Positions 24,026-32,886 of a stretch of 64,000 bases of DNA are shown here, one piece after another. The stretch's first letter is position 1. Every line of letters starts with the position of its first letter. The notes under the pieces are model-generated. The model was not told the origin of the DNA and did not search any database. It worked only from the letters and a program-made list of their open reading frames with translations. This DNA is from Serratia fonticola (lineage in GTDB: Bacteria > Pseudomonadota > Gammaproteobacteria > Enterobacterales > Enterobacteriaceae), in NCBI RefSeq assembly GCF_006715025.1, contig NZ_VFMK01000001.1:4650001-4714000 (forward strand). Reading direction: 5' to 3'. A program made the translations under genes and the position numbers.

Positions 24026-24458
24026 AACGATCTCCTGTGTGATTAACCTGCGGTTAAGTATAGACAATCACACTAAAACGCCAGTTAGCACCGTCCCCAG
24101 GTTGCTCTCATCTGGCCCCCTCACCAGTAATTGCGCCAACACTCAACAAGTTGCAACAGCGCCTGGTGGCGGTTTGGCTTAACGAGATGCAAAGTGAGGA
24201 AGCTAAACCATTACAACTGCCGCAGCCGAAATACGCCCAGGCTGTAAATAACGTCTGCCAAACGCATTAAGAATGTGCTCGAAGAGGACGCCCAGGTGCC
24301 AGGCCGTACCTTTAATTGACCACAGTGCTGCCGCAGCCGCCTCGTGATCAAGCTGGAGAGACGAGCCTACGATTGAGACAGACAATGCAAAGAATAAGCT
24401 TTTGAGGGGCGCATCAGGCTGAAATCATTGGGGCACAAGGCGGGGTGCCCACAGAAAA
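24026..24458. other. Expanded aroL-yaiA spacer
   Basis: In E. coli these genes are nearly adjacent. Here the spacer is 433 bp, with the possible remnant at 24124-24270 and nothing else recognisable. Confidence 0.5.
24124..24270 (+). pseudogene. Possible decayed coding remnant
   Basis: An open stretch without a start codon encodes PVIAPTLNKLQQRLVAVW followed by a Glu/Gln/Pro-rich tail and a TAA. The composition reads like the C terminus of a real periplasmic-type protein rather than random sequence. It lies in the 430-bp spacer that splits aroL from yaiA. Parent gene not recognised. Confidence 0.25.
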
Positions 24459-24983
24459 TTATTTTACCGTCTCGCGTGGCAATACCGCCAAGATCTGCTC
24501 CACCACCTGCTGTGGATTGGCACTGCCATCAATAATATGGTGTGCCGCTTCCTGATACAGCGCCTCGCGGGCCGCCAGCACTTCTGTCATTTCTTCAGCA
24601 ATCGGCCGCCCGGTCAACGTCGGGCGTTGCCCCTCTTCCGGAAACTCTTCCAGGCGCTGCGCCAATACCCCGGCTGGAGCGCGCAGGTAGATCACTGAGC
24701 CATGCTGGCGCATAAACTGCCGGTTCTCTTCAGAAAGGATCGCGCCACCACCAGTGGCAACTATGGTTGACGGCTGCGTTACTGCCTGCAGCGCCATGGT
24801 TTCGCGGCGGCGAAATCCCAGCCAACCTTCTTGTGCAACCATTTCCGCCACGCTCATCTGCGTAGTCTGCTGCATAAACAGATCGGTATCGACAAACTGA
24901 TAACCCAGTGCCTGCGCCAGCGCGCTGCCTACCGTGGTTTTACCTGCTCCGCGAGCGCCTACCATAAAAATGGTTTGTGTCAT
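24459..24983 (-). CDS. aroL: Shikimate kinase II AroL
   Basis: Cytosolic kinase making shikimate-3-phosphate in chorismate biosynthesis. 174 residues, E. coli length. P-loop GARGAGKTT (9-17), shikimate-binding DTDLF (about 32-36), GFRRRE (Arg58-type), VATGGGAI and the LID segment EGQRPTLTGRP are all present. No TyrR box of the usual TGTAAA-N6-TTTACA form was found upstream. Minus-strand orientation with yaiA further downstream. Confidence 0.96.
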   Translation of the reverse strand: MTQTIFMVGARGAGKTTVGSALAQALGYQFVDTDLFMQQTTQMSVAEMVAQEGWLGFRRRETMALQAVTQPSTIVATGGGAILSEENRQFMRQHGSVIYLRAPAGVLAQRLEEFPEEGQRPTLTGRPIAEEMTEVLAAREALYQEAAHHIIDGSANPQQVVEQILAVLPRETVK

Positions 24984-25103
24984 TACGGGTTGTCCCTTAT
25001 GCGGTAACTTGAATGCATGGGTTTGCCTGCGAAAATGTCAGCAGGCAGATTAAACGTTGGCATTGTTGCTGCATCATACCGCCCCCAGTCTGTATTTCAA
25101 TCT

Positions 25104-25622
25104 TTACGACAGTGTAAATTCCATAGCACAGCGACTTTCGGCAGCGAAACCCAGCTGGATCTCCTGTGCCAGGATATCTTGTAATTGCGTATCCAACTGC
25201 GCCATGGGAATTTGACGAAAGCCAAGACGCTGATAGTAAGGCGCATTCCAAGGCACCCGCACGAAGGTGGTCAGCGTCAAACGCGCTATCGCCCGTTGCC
25301 TGGCCAGTGCCGCGACTTCGGCGATCAAGCGTTTCCCCACGCCCTGCCGCTGCCAATTGGCCGCCACCGAAAGTTCGGCGATATGCCAACTGTGCTGCAA
25401 CTGTTGCACGGCAATAAAACCGGCAATCTGACCAACGTCACTCACAGCCAGCCATTCCTGCTGCCGGGCAATAAACTCAGCATGCTGCTGCGGACTCATC
25501 ACCTCACCATCTGCAATAAATTGCAACTCCGCCTGTTGCCGAAATAGCCGTGCCGCCGAGCGTTCAACCGCAACCAACTGCGGGATATCCGGCAGTTGTG
25601 CCAGACGTAAACTCAGGCTCAT
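25104..25622 (-). CDS. GNAT-family N-acetyltransferase
   Basis: 172 residues from the second of two adjacent ATGs (better spacing to AAGGAA). GNAT core: IAELSVAANWQRQGVGKRLIAEVAALAR contains the acetyl-CoA pyrophosphate loop QRQGVG; PYYQRLGF is motif B. Acceptor substrate unknown. Upstream of aroL on the same strand with a 120-nt gap, so possibly but not necessarily cotranscribed. Confidence 0.85.
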   Translation of the reverse strand: MSLSLRLAQLPDIPQLVAVERSAARLFRQQAELQFIADGEVMSPQQHAEFIARQQEWLAVSDVGQIAGFIAVQQLQHSWHIAELSVAANWQRQGVGKRLIAEVAALARQRAIARLTLTTFVRVPWNAPYYQRLGFRQIPMAQLDTQLQDILAQEIQLGFAAESRCAMEFTLS

Positions 25623-25860
25623 CATTGATTCCTTATTTGAAGGCGGCCATTTAAACAGATTTTACCCCCGGCAGAAACCAAGAGTAACGCCAATGCCACT
25701 TTATGGTAATAATTCTTATTAGCATTTTAAATCAAACAAAGTTGACCAATGCTCTCTCCCCAGCCCGATCACTCAAAAAATAATCGTTCAAAACAGAGAA
25801 AGCAGTCGCTCCCCCCCGATCAGACAGGTTAGATTAAAGAAACAACAAGAGAGGAAAACG

Positions 25861-26322
25861 ATGGCACAACACATTGTTACACTGGTGGAATATCCACAGT
25901 TTGTCGACGTCTGCGCCGCCTGGGCGTTTGGCCAATGGGGCTCACAGCGAGGTGGTACGCTGGAACGCACTCGCCAGCGCTTTATCTTGTGTAGCAAACC
26001 CAGTACAGATTACCTGACACTGCTGATGATTGAGGATGAGCGCCCGCTAGGGATGGCTAGCCTGTGGCCCAGCGACGACCACCATCGTATGGACCTCTCT
26101 CCTTGGTTGGCCGGCGTCTTTGTGCATCCAGACCAACGCCGACAAGGCATTGCGCAGCGTTTGGAACAGGAGATTATCCGTAAGGCGCAACAGCGCGGCC
26201 ACTCGGTCCTACACCTGATTACCGATCACTCAGAAGGCCTGTATACCCGCTGGGGCTGGCATACTATCGAGCGCCGCCAACAATATGGTGATGAAGTGGT
26301 CGTCATGGAAAAGCGACTCTGA
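25861..26322 (+). CDS. GNAT-family N-acetyltransferase
   Basis: 153 residues. SD AGAGAGG lies a few nt ahead of the ATG. GNAT signature LAGVFVHPDQRRQGIAQRLEQEIIRKA (Q/RxxGxA loop) and a motif-B-like YTRWGWHTIERRQQYGDEVVVMEK ending typical of bacterial small-molecule acetyltransferases. Unrelated in detail to the GNAT on its left. Acceptor unknown; monocistronic. Confidence 0.85.
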   Translation: MAQHIVTLVEYPQFVDVCAAWAFGQWGSQRGGTLERTRQRFILCSKPSTDYLTLLMIEDERPLGMASLWPSDDHHRMDLSPWLAGVFVHPDQRRQGIAQRLEQEIIRKAQQRGHSVLHLITDHSEGLYTRWGWHTIERRQQYGDEVVVMEKRL

Positions 26323-26640
26323 TTGGCGCGGTAGACCGTTCGACCTCTGCGCGCCCAGAAATGACGGGCGACTAAACCGCGTTTTCCAATGAAAAAAATA
26401 GTGCGAAAGGATTTTGATTGACGCCGCATCCTGTGTGTTTACCCAATCTGGGCTGCGTTCCACCGAAAGGTAGCGATGACGTTACAATCAAATACAACCT
26501 GGCACGAATCAATAAATAAAAAAGACTGCGATAATAATCAACAAATAAGCCATGTTGGCATTATCGGTCAGATTATTATCCGCAGCCGTCTATTATATTG
26601 GCCAGAATTCTTGGCTTATTGACGCTTACCCGTTAATCAC
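26323..26640. other. Intergenic region rich in inverted repeats
   Basis: 318 bp between a GNAT gene and the convergent DUF1471 gene. No gene seen; two interlocking inverted repeats at 26523-26620 are listed separately. Confidence 0.5.
26523..26620. repeat. Interlocked inverted repeats
   Basis: Arm AGACTGCGATAATAATC (26523-26539) matches, with two single-base bulges, the complement of 26571-26591. Inside its loop AATAAGCCA (26544-26552) is perfectly complementary to TGGCTTATT (26612-26620). The two hairpins cannot both form fully, as in an RNA switch or pseudoknot. Confidence 0.5.
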
Positions 26641-26916
26641 TTAACGGTAGATTTCCGCAGTACCGCGCCAATCGCTGGAATCACCCGGGTTATCCAGGCC
26701 AATGATACGATAATGGCTTGCGCCATCTTCAGTCGCTTTCTGTTTCAGCATATGGATAGCATCATCAGGTGAACCCGCGACACCTGAAACCGAGACTACG
26801 CCCATGCTCTGCATGGTGCTGGCCTGGGTACTATCAACCATTTTCGCACCGGCTGCCAAGGTAGAGAATGAAGCGGTGGCGATCAGTGCAGCTGCGATGT
26901 AAGGTAATAGTTTCAT
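26641..26916 (-). CDS. DUF1471 (YdgH/BhsA/McbA-type) periplasmic protein
   Basis: 91 residues from the ATG at 26914-26916 (MKLLPYIAAALIATASFSTLAAG; GGAG 6 nt upstream). Signal peptide cleaved after about residue 23. The remainder is one DUF1471 domain: GVVSVSGVAGSPDDAIHMLKQKATEDGASHYRIIGLDNP...WRGTAEIYR. Small periplasmic stress- and biofilm-linked proteins of this family (BhsA, McbA) are induced by oxidants or acid in E. coli. Which paralogue it equals is unclear. Monocistronic. Confidence 0.88.
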   Translation of the reverse strand: MKLLPYIAAALIATASFSTLAAGAKMVDSTQASTMQSMGVVSVSGVAGSPDDAIHMLKQKATEDGASHYRIIGLDNPGDSSDWRGTAEIYR

Positions 26917-27221
26917 GATTGACTCCGTTATTTTGATTATCAATGCGTTCTCAGTGGTGTTAATTATGAGTTAGCCAATGAAAACGGACGTCATCCAATG
27001 TAAAGAACCTCAATCATTGTGAGCAAAATAAGGAGAAAGTAAGAATGGGTATTTCCTGATAGCGCAAAAATTTATTTATAATGGCAATTTTACGCCCCTT
27101 TCCGAAAAATAAAAACTTTATTTTTTAATTAGGATAACCGCATTTATTTTAAAGCAATTTTACCGTTTGCAGTGCCTGCACTACGCTGTGCAAGAAAGCT
27201 CTCTTATCAGGAAGGATGCTT
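26917..27221. other. AT-rich promoter region
   Basis: About 300 bp between the DUF1471 gene and the small frame at 27222. Very AT-rich around 27040-27160. Contains the DUF1471 promoter; nothing else recognised. Confidence 0.4.
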
Positions 27222-27419
27222 ATGCCGCAAAGCCTGCTACGTGTCCGAGATGGTCGTGGAGCCTCTGTTTCGTTCTCAGAACTGCTGTTCGCCCTGATGT
27301 TGCTGGGACTTTTTGCCGCCGCAGCCCTGACACACGCCTTTGGGAATGTGAACTGTCTTTACCCTGTTCTATGCAGTAATACAGGTTGGCCGTACATTGA
27401 TTATCCTGTCTCTGCTTAA
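27222..27419 (+). CDS. Candidate small membrane protein (65 aa)
   Basis: Frame MPQSLLRVRDGRGASVSFSE with AGGAAGG 6 nt before its ATG (an ATG two codons earlier is too close to that SD). One strong hydrophobic helix (about 20-38, ELLFALMLLGLFAAAALTHA), followed by a Cys-containing tail (NVNCLYPVLC). No family recognised. The SD, the helix and the clean stop argue for a real small inner-membrane protein. Confidence 0.4.
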   Translation: MPQSLLRVRDGRGASVSFSELLFALMLLGLFAAAALTHAFGNVNCLYPVLCSNTGWPYIDYPVSA

Positions 27420-27531
27420 ACAGATGGCGGTCACCGTGTGGGAGAGTATTTCACGCGGCAGAATAACAAAGGGAAAACATCACTGAAGGAAACAATCCGG
27501 GCCTGGTATTGACACCAAGCCCGCGAAGTCG

Positions 27532-28893
27532 TTAGCGCAGCGGTTCTGGGAGTGTCAGCACCCACAGCTCACTCAATGACTCCGGTTTATCTAGCGGCCG
27601 CAGTTCGATAGTCGTTTTGACCGGTTTGCCTGCCAGATTGAGCTTACCTTGCTGATCCAACTGATAGTCGGTGATTTTTTTCCCTTCCGGCTCAGCATCA
27701 ACCAATTTAGCCTGCAAGCCAAAATCGTTGTCGTTGATCACCGCCAGCCGTTGGTTATCGATCAGCGCCAGCCCTTCTGCTTTTTCTTGCTGCCAGCCAA
27801 GCTTACGCAGGTCTGCCACCTCACGCTTCTGTGCCAGCTTCACTCCTCGTTTCGCCAACTGTGCCGCATCGTCAAATTCCAATGCGCTCTCTTCGTTATC
27901 GAAGGGGGTCAGATCGCTTGCCTGACTGAGATCTACCAGATAGATCTTGTTCATTATCTGTTTGTCTTTACCACTCCCTTGCTCGATCAGTAAAATCTGC
28001 TGGTTATCAACCGCCACGATATCGCCAATCTTGGCATCTTTTGCCTTTGCGTAATGGTCAATATCAATGGGATAACCATACATCGCGGTCTTGCCGGTCG
28101 CCGGATCAAAACTCACCAAACGAGTAAACTGCGCCTTGTTTTTACTCTTCCCGTTGATGTCCAGCGTGCTTTGTACCGCTGCCAGTATCCGCCCGTCAGG
28201 CAGACGTGTGACACCTTCAAAACCCCGGTTTGGCTGACGCCATTTGATAATGTTTGGCAAACCAGTGGCGACAGCCTGTTCTCCTTGTAATGGCGTTGGG
28301 CCATATTTGGCCAGGATTTTACCTTGGCGATCGATATGGATCAGGAAAGGACCATACTCATCGCACAGCCAGTATCCCCCTTTGCCATCTGGAGCGATCC
28401 CTTCGGTATCCAGTCCACGCTTGTCAGTGCTTAGCGGCTGCAACGTATCACTCAGTGCGAACTCGTTGGTTGAGCCAATCAGATTGCCCGGTAAGGGTAA
28501 GCCGCTGATTGGGCCACGCTCATCGTGCAAAGGGCGTGCCTGGGTCGCCGTGGCTTTACCGCCGCTAACGCGAATCTCCATCAAGAGAGGAACAAAAGCA
28601 GGGTTGGCGAAAATTTTGGCATCCTGTTTGCCTACGGCGGGAGCATCGGCATTCGGGCCACGATCGGTCACCGTCGTCAACAGCAGATCATCCCCTTCCA
28701 AACCATTAAATACCAGCCCGGAGCCAATGCCTACCGGAAATCCCTGAGGAAAGTGTTCCGCGAAGGCACCTGAATAGCTTACGCGGTTCCCTTCGGGAAA
28801 ACTGACGTTATAGCGCTCAACCTTGATATCCGCCGCAAGGGATAACAGTGGCAACATAGAAGCAAAAAAGATACATAACGGCTTGATTCTCAT
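27532..28893 (-). CDS. Phytase-like esterase, secreted
   Basis: 453 residues from the ATG at 28891-28893 (MRIKPLCIFFASMLPLLSLAADIK), with signal peptide cleavage after about residue 20; a frame reaching 28953 is rejected. Matches the 'esterase-like activity of phytase' family: LTTVTDRGPNAD, DTEGIAPDGKGGYWLCDEYGPFLIHID, NRGFEGVTRLPDG and KAEGLALIDNQRLAVINDNDFG, a beta-propeller-like architecture with acidic metal sites. Probably a periplasmic phosphoesterase acting on phosphate esters; real substrate unknown. Monocistronic. Confidence 0.85.
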   Translation of the reverse strand: MRIKPLCIFFASMLPLLSLAADIKVERYNVSFPEGNRVSYSGAFAEHFPQGFPVGIGSGLVFNGLEGDDLLLTTVTDRGPNADAPAVGKQDAKIFANPAFVPLLMEIRVSGGKATATQARPLHDERGPISGLPLPGNLIGSTNEFALSDTLQPLSTDKRGLDTEGIAPDGKGGYWLCDEYGPFLIHIDRQGKILAKYGPTPLQGEQAVATGLPNIIKWRQPNRGFEGVTRLPDGRILAAVQSTLDINGKSKNKAQFTRLVSFDPATGKTAMYGYPIDIDHYAKAKDAKIGDIVAVDNQQILLIEQGSGKDKQIMNKIYLVDLSQASDLTPFDNEESALEFDDAAQLAKRGVKLAQKREVADLRKLGWQQEKAEGLALIDNQRLAVINDNDFGLQAKLVDAEPEGKKITDYQLDQQGKLNLAGKPVKTTIELRPLDKPESLSELWVLTLPEPLR

Positions 28894-29335
28894 CGCATTG
28901 GCTCTTTGTAAGCAGAAGTAACAACCTGTAAGCCTAGTCGTCGGTGATGACACTTTAATGACGGTACCTGCGAATAACAGGGATTCAGTCGCAAAAAATC
29001 ACCCCATGGCCAATAGAAATAAACAATCAAAACTTATTCATTGAATGTTAAAAACCAATTGAAAAAATGACATCTGCCAGCAGGCAATATAAAATTAAGA
29101 GTTTAGCCAGTGACGGCTAAGACAAATACCTAGTACTCAGATAAAAAAACAGCAAAAAAACGATAATTTGTTAAAACTCCCTTTTTCGCATAGACAAAAT
29201 AAAAAGATAGCGATTTAATACCGGCCGTAATCGAGGGTGTGCAAAAAATTATGTATTCAACACCGCAATATAAAAAGGTGTTCTATAGTTTTTAATGCTA
29301 ACGCCCGTTAGTTTTCTCCCAGCAGGATGGAATAT
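28894..29335. other. AT-rich divergent promoter region, esterase / aqpZ
   Basis: 440 bp, strongly AT-rich from 29000 to 29320 with several A and T tracts. Must contain both promoters. No gene or clear operator recognised. Confidence 0.5.
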
Positions 29336-30031
29336 ATGTCAAAACGCCTTTTTGCCGAATTTTTCGGCACATTTTGGTTGGTCTTCGGTGGTTGTGGTAG
29401 CGCAGTATTGGCTGCGGCGTTTCCGCAGTTAGGTATTGGTTTTGCTGGTGTTGCTTTAGCATTTGGCCTTACCGTGGTGACGATGGCGTATGCCGTGGGT
29501 CATATTTCTGGTGGGCACTTCAACCCCGCGGTGACGGTGGGATTATTTGCGGGTGGCCGTTTCCCGGCAAAAGACGTAATTCCCTACGTTATTGCTCAGG
29601 TAATTGGTGGTATTGCCGCCGCCGCAGTGCTTTATTTGATTGCCAGCGGTAAAGCTGGCTTTGATGCTACCGCCAGCGGATTTGCTTCCAATGGTTTCGG
29701 TGAACATTCACCGGGTGGCTATTCTCTGCAGGCCGCCATCGTTATTGAATTGGTGCTGACCGCATTCTTCCTGATTGTTATTCATGGTGCGACAGATAAA
29801 CGTGCACCAGCAGGTTTTGCGCCGCTGGCAATTGGCCTGGCACTGACGCTGATCCACTTGATCAGTATTCCTGTAACCAATACCTCTGTTAACCCGGCAC
29901 GCAGTACCGCCGTGGCCATTTTCCAGGGAACCTGGGCATTACAACAGCTTTGGGTATTCTGGCTGGTGCCATTAATTGGTGGTGTAGTGGGTGGTCTGAT
30001 CTACCGCTGCCTGCTGGAAGACAAAAAATAA
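29336..30031 (+). CDS. aqpZ: Aquaporin Z
   Basis: Water channel of the inner membrane, 231 residues, E. coli length, from the ATG at 29336 (MSKRLFAEFFGTFWLVFGGC); an ATG three codons earlier is less likely because the SD (CAGGATGG) overlaps it. Two NPA pore motifs (GHFNPAVTVG and SVNPARSTA) and the selectivity-filter residues around H and R are present in six-helix context. Near-identical to E. coli AqpZ across GFASNGFGEHSPGGYSLQAA and LALTLIHLISIPVTNTSVNP. Followed by a GC hairpin. Confidence 0.97.
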   Translation: MSKRLFAEFFGTFWLVFGGCGSAVLAAAFPQLGIGFAGVALAFGLTVVTMAYAVGHISGGHFNPAVTVGLFAGGRFPAKDVIPYVIAQVIGGIAAAAVLYLIASGKAGFDATASGFASNGFGEHSPGGYSLQAAIVIELVLTAFFLIVIHGATDKRAPAGFAPLAIGLALTLIHLISIPVTNTSVNPARSTAVAIFQGTWALQQLWVFWLVPLIGGVVGGLIYRCLLEDKK

Positions 30032-30039
30032 GCTTTTTT

Positions 30040-30065
30040 CCGGGCAGCCTGCAACGGCTGCCCGG
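30040..30065. terminator. Hairpin between aqpZ and methyltransferase gene
   Basis: CCGGGCAGCC/GGCTGCCCGG 10-bp stem with a 6-nt loop, 9 nt past the aqpZ stop and 5 nt past the convergent gene's stop. No clear U-tract. Confidence 0.55.
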
Positions 30066-30069
30066 CGAT

Positions 30070-30840
30070 TTATCCCTTCACTGTGTCAAACATCATGATG
30101 TCACTGGTAAATGAGCCATCTGCCTGAATGGCAAAATGCTGGCGTACATCTTCCGCTACGCCTTGCTGCAAAGCTCGAATGGCCGTGACAAAATGTTCCG
30201 GCGTGCGCATGCGCGCTACCCAACTGCCAAACTCCAGTTCCAGACGATCGGATGTCACCTCGCGTACCAGCAACCCGGACTCAGTCAGCATACTTAACCA
30301 TTCCCCTGGCGCATAATTGCGTACGTGTGAGGTATCCCGCAGCACTTCAACCGTTTGCAGATAAATATCCAACAAAGGATGTCCAGGTGAAACCACGTCC
30401 ATAAAGATGGCGCGGCCACCGGGTTTCAAGACGCGCCTCACTTCACGCAACGCCCGCCCCACATCGTGCCAATGATGGGCTGAATAGCGACTGATCACCA
30501 CCTCAAAGCTTTCATTATCGAACGGCAGCGACTCCGCTACCCCCTGCTGTACCTGAATATTTGCCAGCCCTTTTTCCTGTGCAGCTTTGCTCACAACCGC
30601 CAGCATTTGCGCCGACAGATCGTATGCCACTACCTGAGCCACGTTAGGGGCTGCGGTAAAACTGGCATGCCCCGCCCCACACCCCAGATCGAGCAAGCGG
30701 TCAGCAGAACTGGCGGCCAGCAACCAGGTCAGTCTCTGAAGATCGTTGCCTTGTGCATGGACCGAGCTGGTCAGATAGGCATTGGCCTGCTCGCCAAACT
30801 GACGATCAACCGCATTTTTATGACTGTTGCTGATGCTCAT
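30070..30840 (-). CDS. Class I SAM-dependent methyltransferase (UbiE/YafE-like)
   Basis: 256 residues. Motif I LLDLGCGAGHASF (about 49-61), acidic motif post-I VVAYDLS, motif II-like VISRYSAHHWHDVGRALREVRRVLKPGGRAIFMDVVSP. This is the methyltransf_11 pattern of small-molecule methyltransferases; substrate unknown. Divergently oriented to an XRE-type regulator 117 nt away, which probably controls it. Convergent with aqpZ. Confidence 0.88.
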   Translation of the reverse strand: MSISNSHKNAVDRQFGEQANAYLTSSVHAQGNDLQRLTWLLAASSADRLLDLGCGAGHASFTAAPNVAQVVAYDLSAQMLAVVSKAAQEKGLANIQVQQGVAESLPFDNESFEVVISRYSAHHWHDVGRALREVRRVLKPGGRAIFMDVVSPGHPLLDIYLQTVEVLRDTSHVRNYAPGEWLSMLTESGLLVREVTSDRLELEFGSWVARMRTPEHFVTAIRALQQGVAEDVRQHFAIQADGSFTSDIMMFDTVKG

Positions 30841-30957
30841 AGCTGCTCCTGTTTTTATCTGGCTTACGCCTGTGCCGGATGGCTGCTGATGACTATAATC
30901 ACGCTATTATACGGGTACAATATGAGCAGTTATCCTAGTATCAGTAGGTACCACCCT

Positions 30958-31743
30958 ATGAAATCAGACACCATATCCAGCCAGAAAGCCCTCGGCGCCT
31001 TTCTGCGTGCGCACCGGGAACGGGTAACGCCAGAAATGCTGGGCTTACCCACGGCCACACGCCGCCGTACCAGCGGCCTGCGCCGTGAAGAACTGGCACA
31101 AATCAGCGGCATCAGCGCAACCTGGTACACCTGGATCGAACAGGGTCGCGAGGTTTCTATTTCGCCTTATACGCTGGCACGCATCGCCAAAGCGCTACGG
31201 TTGGGCAATGCCGAGCGTCACTATCTGTTCACACTGGCACGCATCACCGATCCCGAGCAGGTTGCCCCGCAGGAAACCATCAATGCGGCGGTGTTGCAAA
31301 GCGTACATCAGATGACGGTGCCCTGTTATCTGCTCGATCTCACCTGGAATATGATGGCCTGGAATCCGCAGGCTGAGCAGCTTTTTTGTGATTGGTTGGG
31401 GCAGGCAAAAACGCCAAACCTGCTTCATTTCATGTTCTTCCACCCCCAGGCAAAAGTGCTGGTCAGTAATTGGGAAGATCGCGCCCGTCGGGTGGTGGCC
31501 GAATTTCGTGCTGAAACCAGCCACCATCAAGGCACTGAGGAGATTCGAGCCTTCGTCCGTAATATGACGCACAACAGCGAAGCCTTTCATCACTGGTGGA
31601 AACAACAGGATGTGATGGCCCGTGAAGGCGGGGAGCGTACCTTCAGTCATCCACTATTGGGTGAGCTGCATTTTCAACAGGTCACATTCTACCCGGCAGA
31701 ACATAATGGGTTAAAACTGGTGATGCTGATGCCGCTGTCGTAA
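30958..31743 (+). CDS. XRE-type regulator with MmyB-like ligand domain
   Basis: 261 residues from ATG 30958 (MKSDTISSQKALGAFLRAHRERV). A TATTAT -10-like element at about 30905 leaves little room for the alternative ATG at 30922. N-terminal HTH (RRTSGLRREELAQISGISATWYTWIEQGREVSISPYTLARIAKAL), then a PAS-like MmyB domain (LLDLTWNMMAWNPQAEQLFCDW ... LLGELHFQQVTFYP). Such regulators, common in Actinobacteria and Proteobacteria, usually repress a neighbouring enzyme gene; here the divergent methyltransferase. Effector unknown. Confidence 0.88.
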   Translation: MKSDTISSQKALGAFLRAHRERVTPEMLGLPTATRRRTSGLRREELAQISGISATWYTWIEQGREVSISPYTLARIAKALRLGNAERHYLFTLARITDPEQVAPQETINAAVLQSVHQMTVPCYLLDLTWNMMAWNPQAEQLFCDWLGQAKTPNLLHFMFFHPQAKVLVSNWEDRARRVVAEFRAETSHHQGTEEIRAFVRNMTHNSEAFHHWWKQQDVMAREGGERTFSHPLLGELHFQQVTFYPAEHNGLKLVMLMPLS

Positions 31744-31847
31744 CGGGTAACAAATTCGTAAACAGGTTTACCTGCTATTTATTTATTGCGCCAGACAAAC
31801 GCGCTAGGGTAGTCACCTGCATCCTGTACTGTTATTGAGGTAATCCT

Positions 31848-32582
31848 ATGCAATCCGAAGAGCAACGCCTTATCGAAGGTCTGTTCAACCGCCTGAAAGA
31901 GGCCCAGGCCCAAACAGGCCAAAGGGATATTCAGGCAGAACAGCAGATCAATCAGCATATCCGTGAGCAACCTGCGGCTCCTTACTATATGGCTCAAGCC
32001 ATGATCATTCAGGAAGCCGCATTGAAACGGCTGGATCAGCAGGTCAAAGCGCTGGAAAACCAGATCGCACAGCTACAGCAAAATGCTCAAAGCCAACAAA
32101 GCAGCGGCGGGTTCCTTGCCGGATTATTCGGGGGCGGCAGCCGCAATGCGCCAAGCCCACGAGAACAATATCAGGCACAGCAGCAAAATAACTCCGCCTG
32201 GAACAATCAGCCTCAAGGTGGCTATGCAGCGGTACAGCAACAAACCTACGCCCAACCTCAGCAGGCCGCGCCTTCTCGTGCCGGTGGTTTTCTTGGTGGG
32301 GCGTTACAGACGGCAGCAGGTGTTGCTGGAGGGGTCGTGTTAGCTGATATGCTGACCGGAATGTTCCGCCATTCGCAACCGGAAGAGATCGTCAATATTA
32401 TTAACGAACCCCCGGTTGATGACAGTGCGATGCGCAATTTTGATGCATCAAACAATCTCGACACCTTCAACAATGGCGACGATCGTTTTATCAGCCAGGA
32501 TAATGGATTCCAGAATACGGATTATCAGAGTGACGACTTCTCCTCTGATGATGATTACAACGACGACGACTCATTCATCTGA
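31848..32582 (+). CDS. DUF2076 domain protein
   Basis: 244 residues; GAGG 7 nt before the ATG. N-terminal helical region (1-85, MQSEEQRLIEGLFNRLKEA ... QQVKALENQIAQLQQ) with coiled-coil character, a Gly/Gln-rich low-complexity middle (FLAGLFGGGSRNA; YAQPQQAAPS), a Gly/Ala hydrophobic segment (GGFLGGALQTAAGVAGGVVLADML) and a very acidic Asp/Asn/Ser tail. DUF2076 proteins are periplasm- or membrane-linked in Proteobacteria and have no settled function. Single gene with its own terminator. Confidence 0.88.
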   Translation: MQSEEQRLIEGLFNRLKEAQAQTGQRDIQAEQQINQHIREQPAAPYYMAQAMIIQEAALKRLDQQVKALENQIAQLQQNAQSQQSSGGFLAGLFGGGSRNAPSPREQYQAQQQNNSAWNNQPQGGYAAVQQQTYAQPQQAAPSRAGGFLGGALQTAAGVAGGVVLADMLTGMFRHSQPEEIVNIINEPPVDDSAMRNFDASNNLDTFNNGDDRFISQDNGFQNTDYQSDDFSSDDDYNDDDSFI

Positions 32583-32589
32583 CACGCCG

Positions 32590-32616
32590 CCCTCTCCGTT
32601 CGGGGAGGGTTTCTCT
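32590..32616 (+). terminator. Terminator of the DUF2076 gene
   Basis: CCCTCTCC/GGGGAGGG (one G-T pair), GTTC loop, then TTTCTCT. 7 nt past the stop codon. Confidence 0.75.
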
Positions 32617-32631
32617 CCCCAACACGCAACC

Positions 32632-32886
32632 TCAGGACGTCTGGTTATTATTTAGCTTTGCCAAAGCCAGGCGGTACGCTTTGACCTTTTGGCGTTTCTT
32701 CAGCCAGATGGTGGTCGAAACGACAAAAATGGCACCAGACATAGCCAACACGCCGGTTGGATGGTCGTAAAATACCATCAAGGCAAAGTAAACGGCTGAA
32801 ACAATCGCAACCCATTTCGCCGAATTCCCCACGGCGTTTTTCTCAAGGGTCAAACGGCGGATATACTCTTCTTCGCTAATTCCCAT
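32632..32886 (-). CDS. Small inner-membrane protein, unrecognised
   Basis: 84 residues with two hydrophobic helices (about 23-39, WVAIVSAVYFALMVFYD, and 45-62, GVLAMSGAIFVVSTTIWL) between a charged N terminus (MGISEEEYIRRLTLEKN) and a basic tail (KKRQKVKAYRLALAKL). Topology therefore N-in/C-in by charge. SD-like AAGGAGCG before the ATG supports translation. I do not recognise the family. Confidence 0.7.
   Translation of the reverse strand: MGISEEEYIRRLTLEKNAVGNSAKWVAIVSAVYFALMVFYDHPTGVLAMSGAIFVVSTTIWLKKRQKVKAYRLALAKLNNNQTS

Noticed and set aside
25090..25120. TTTAC-N6-GTAAA near aroL as a TyrR box
   Set aside because: Half-sites are in the wrong orientation (consensus is TGTAAA-N6-TTTACA) and it overlaps the end of the GNAT gene.
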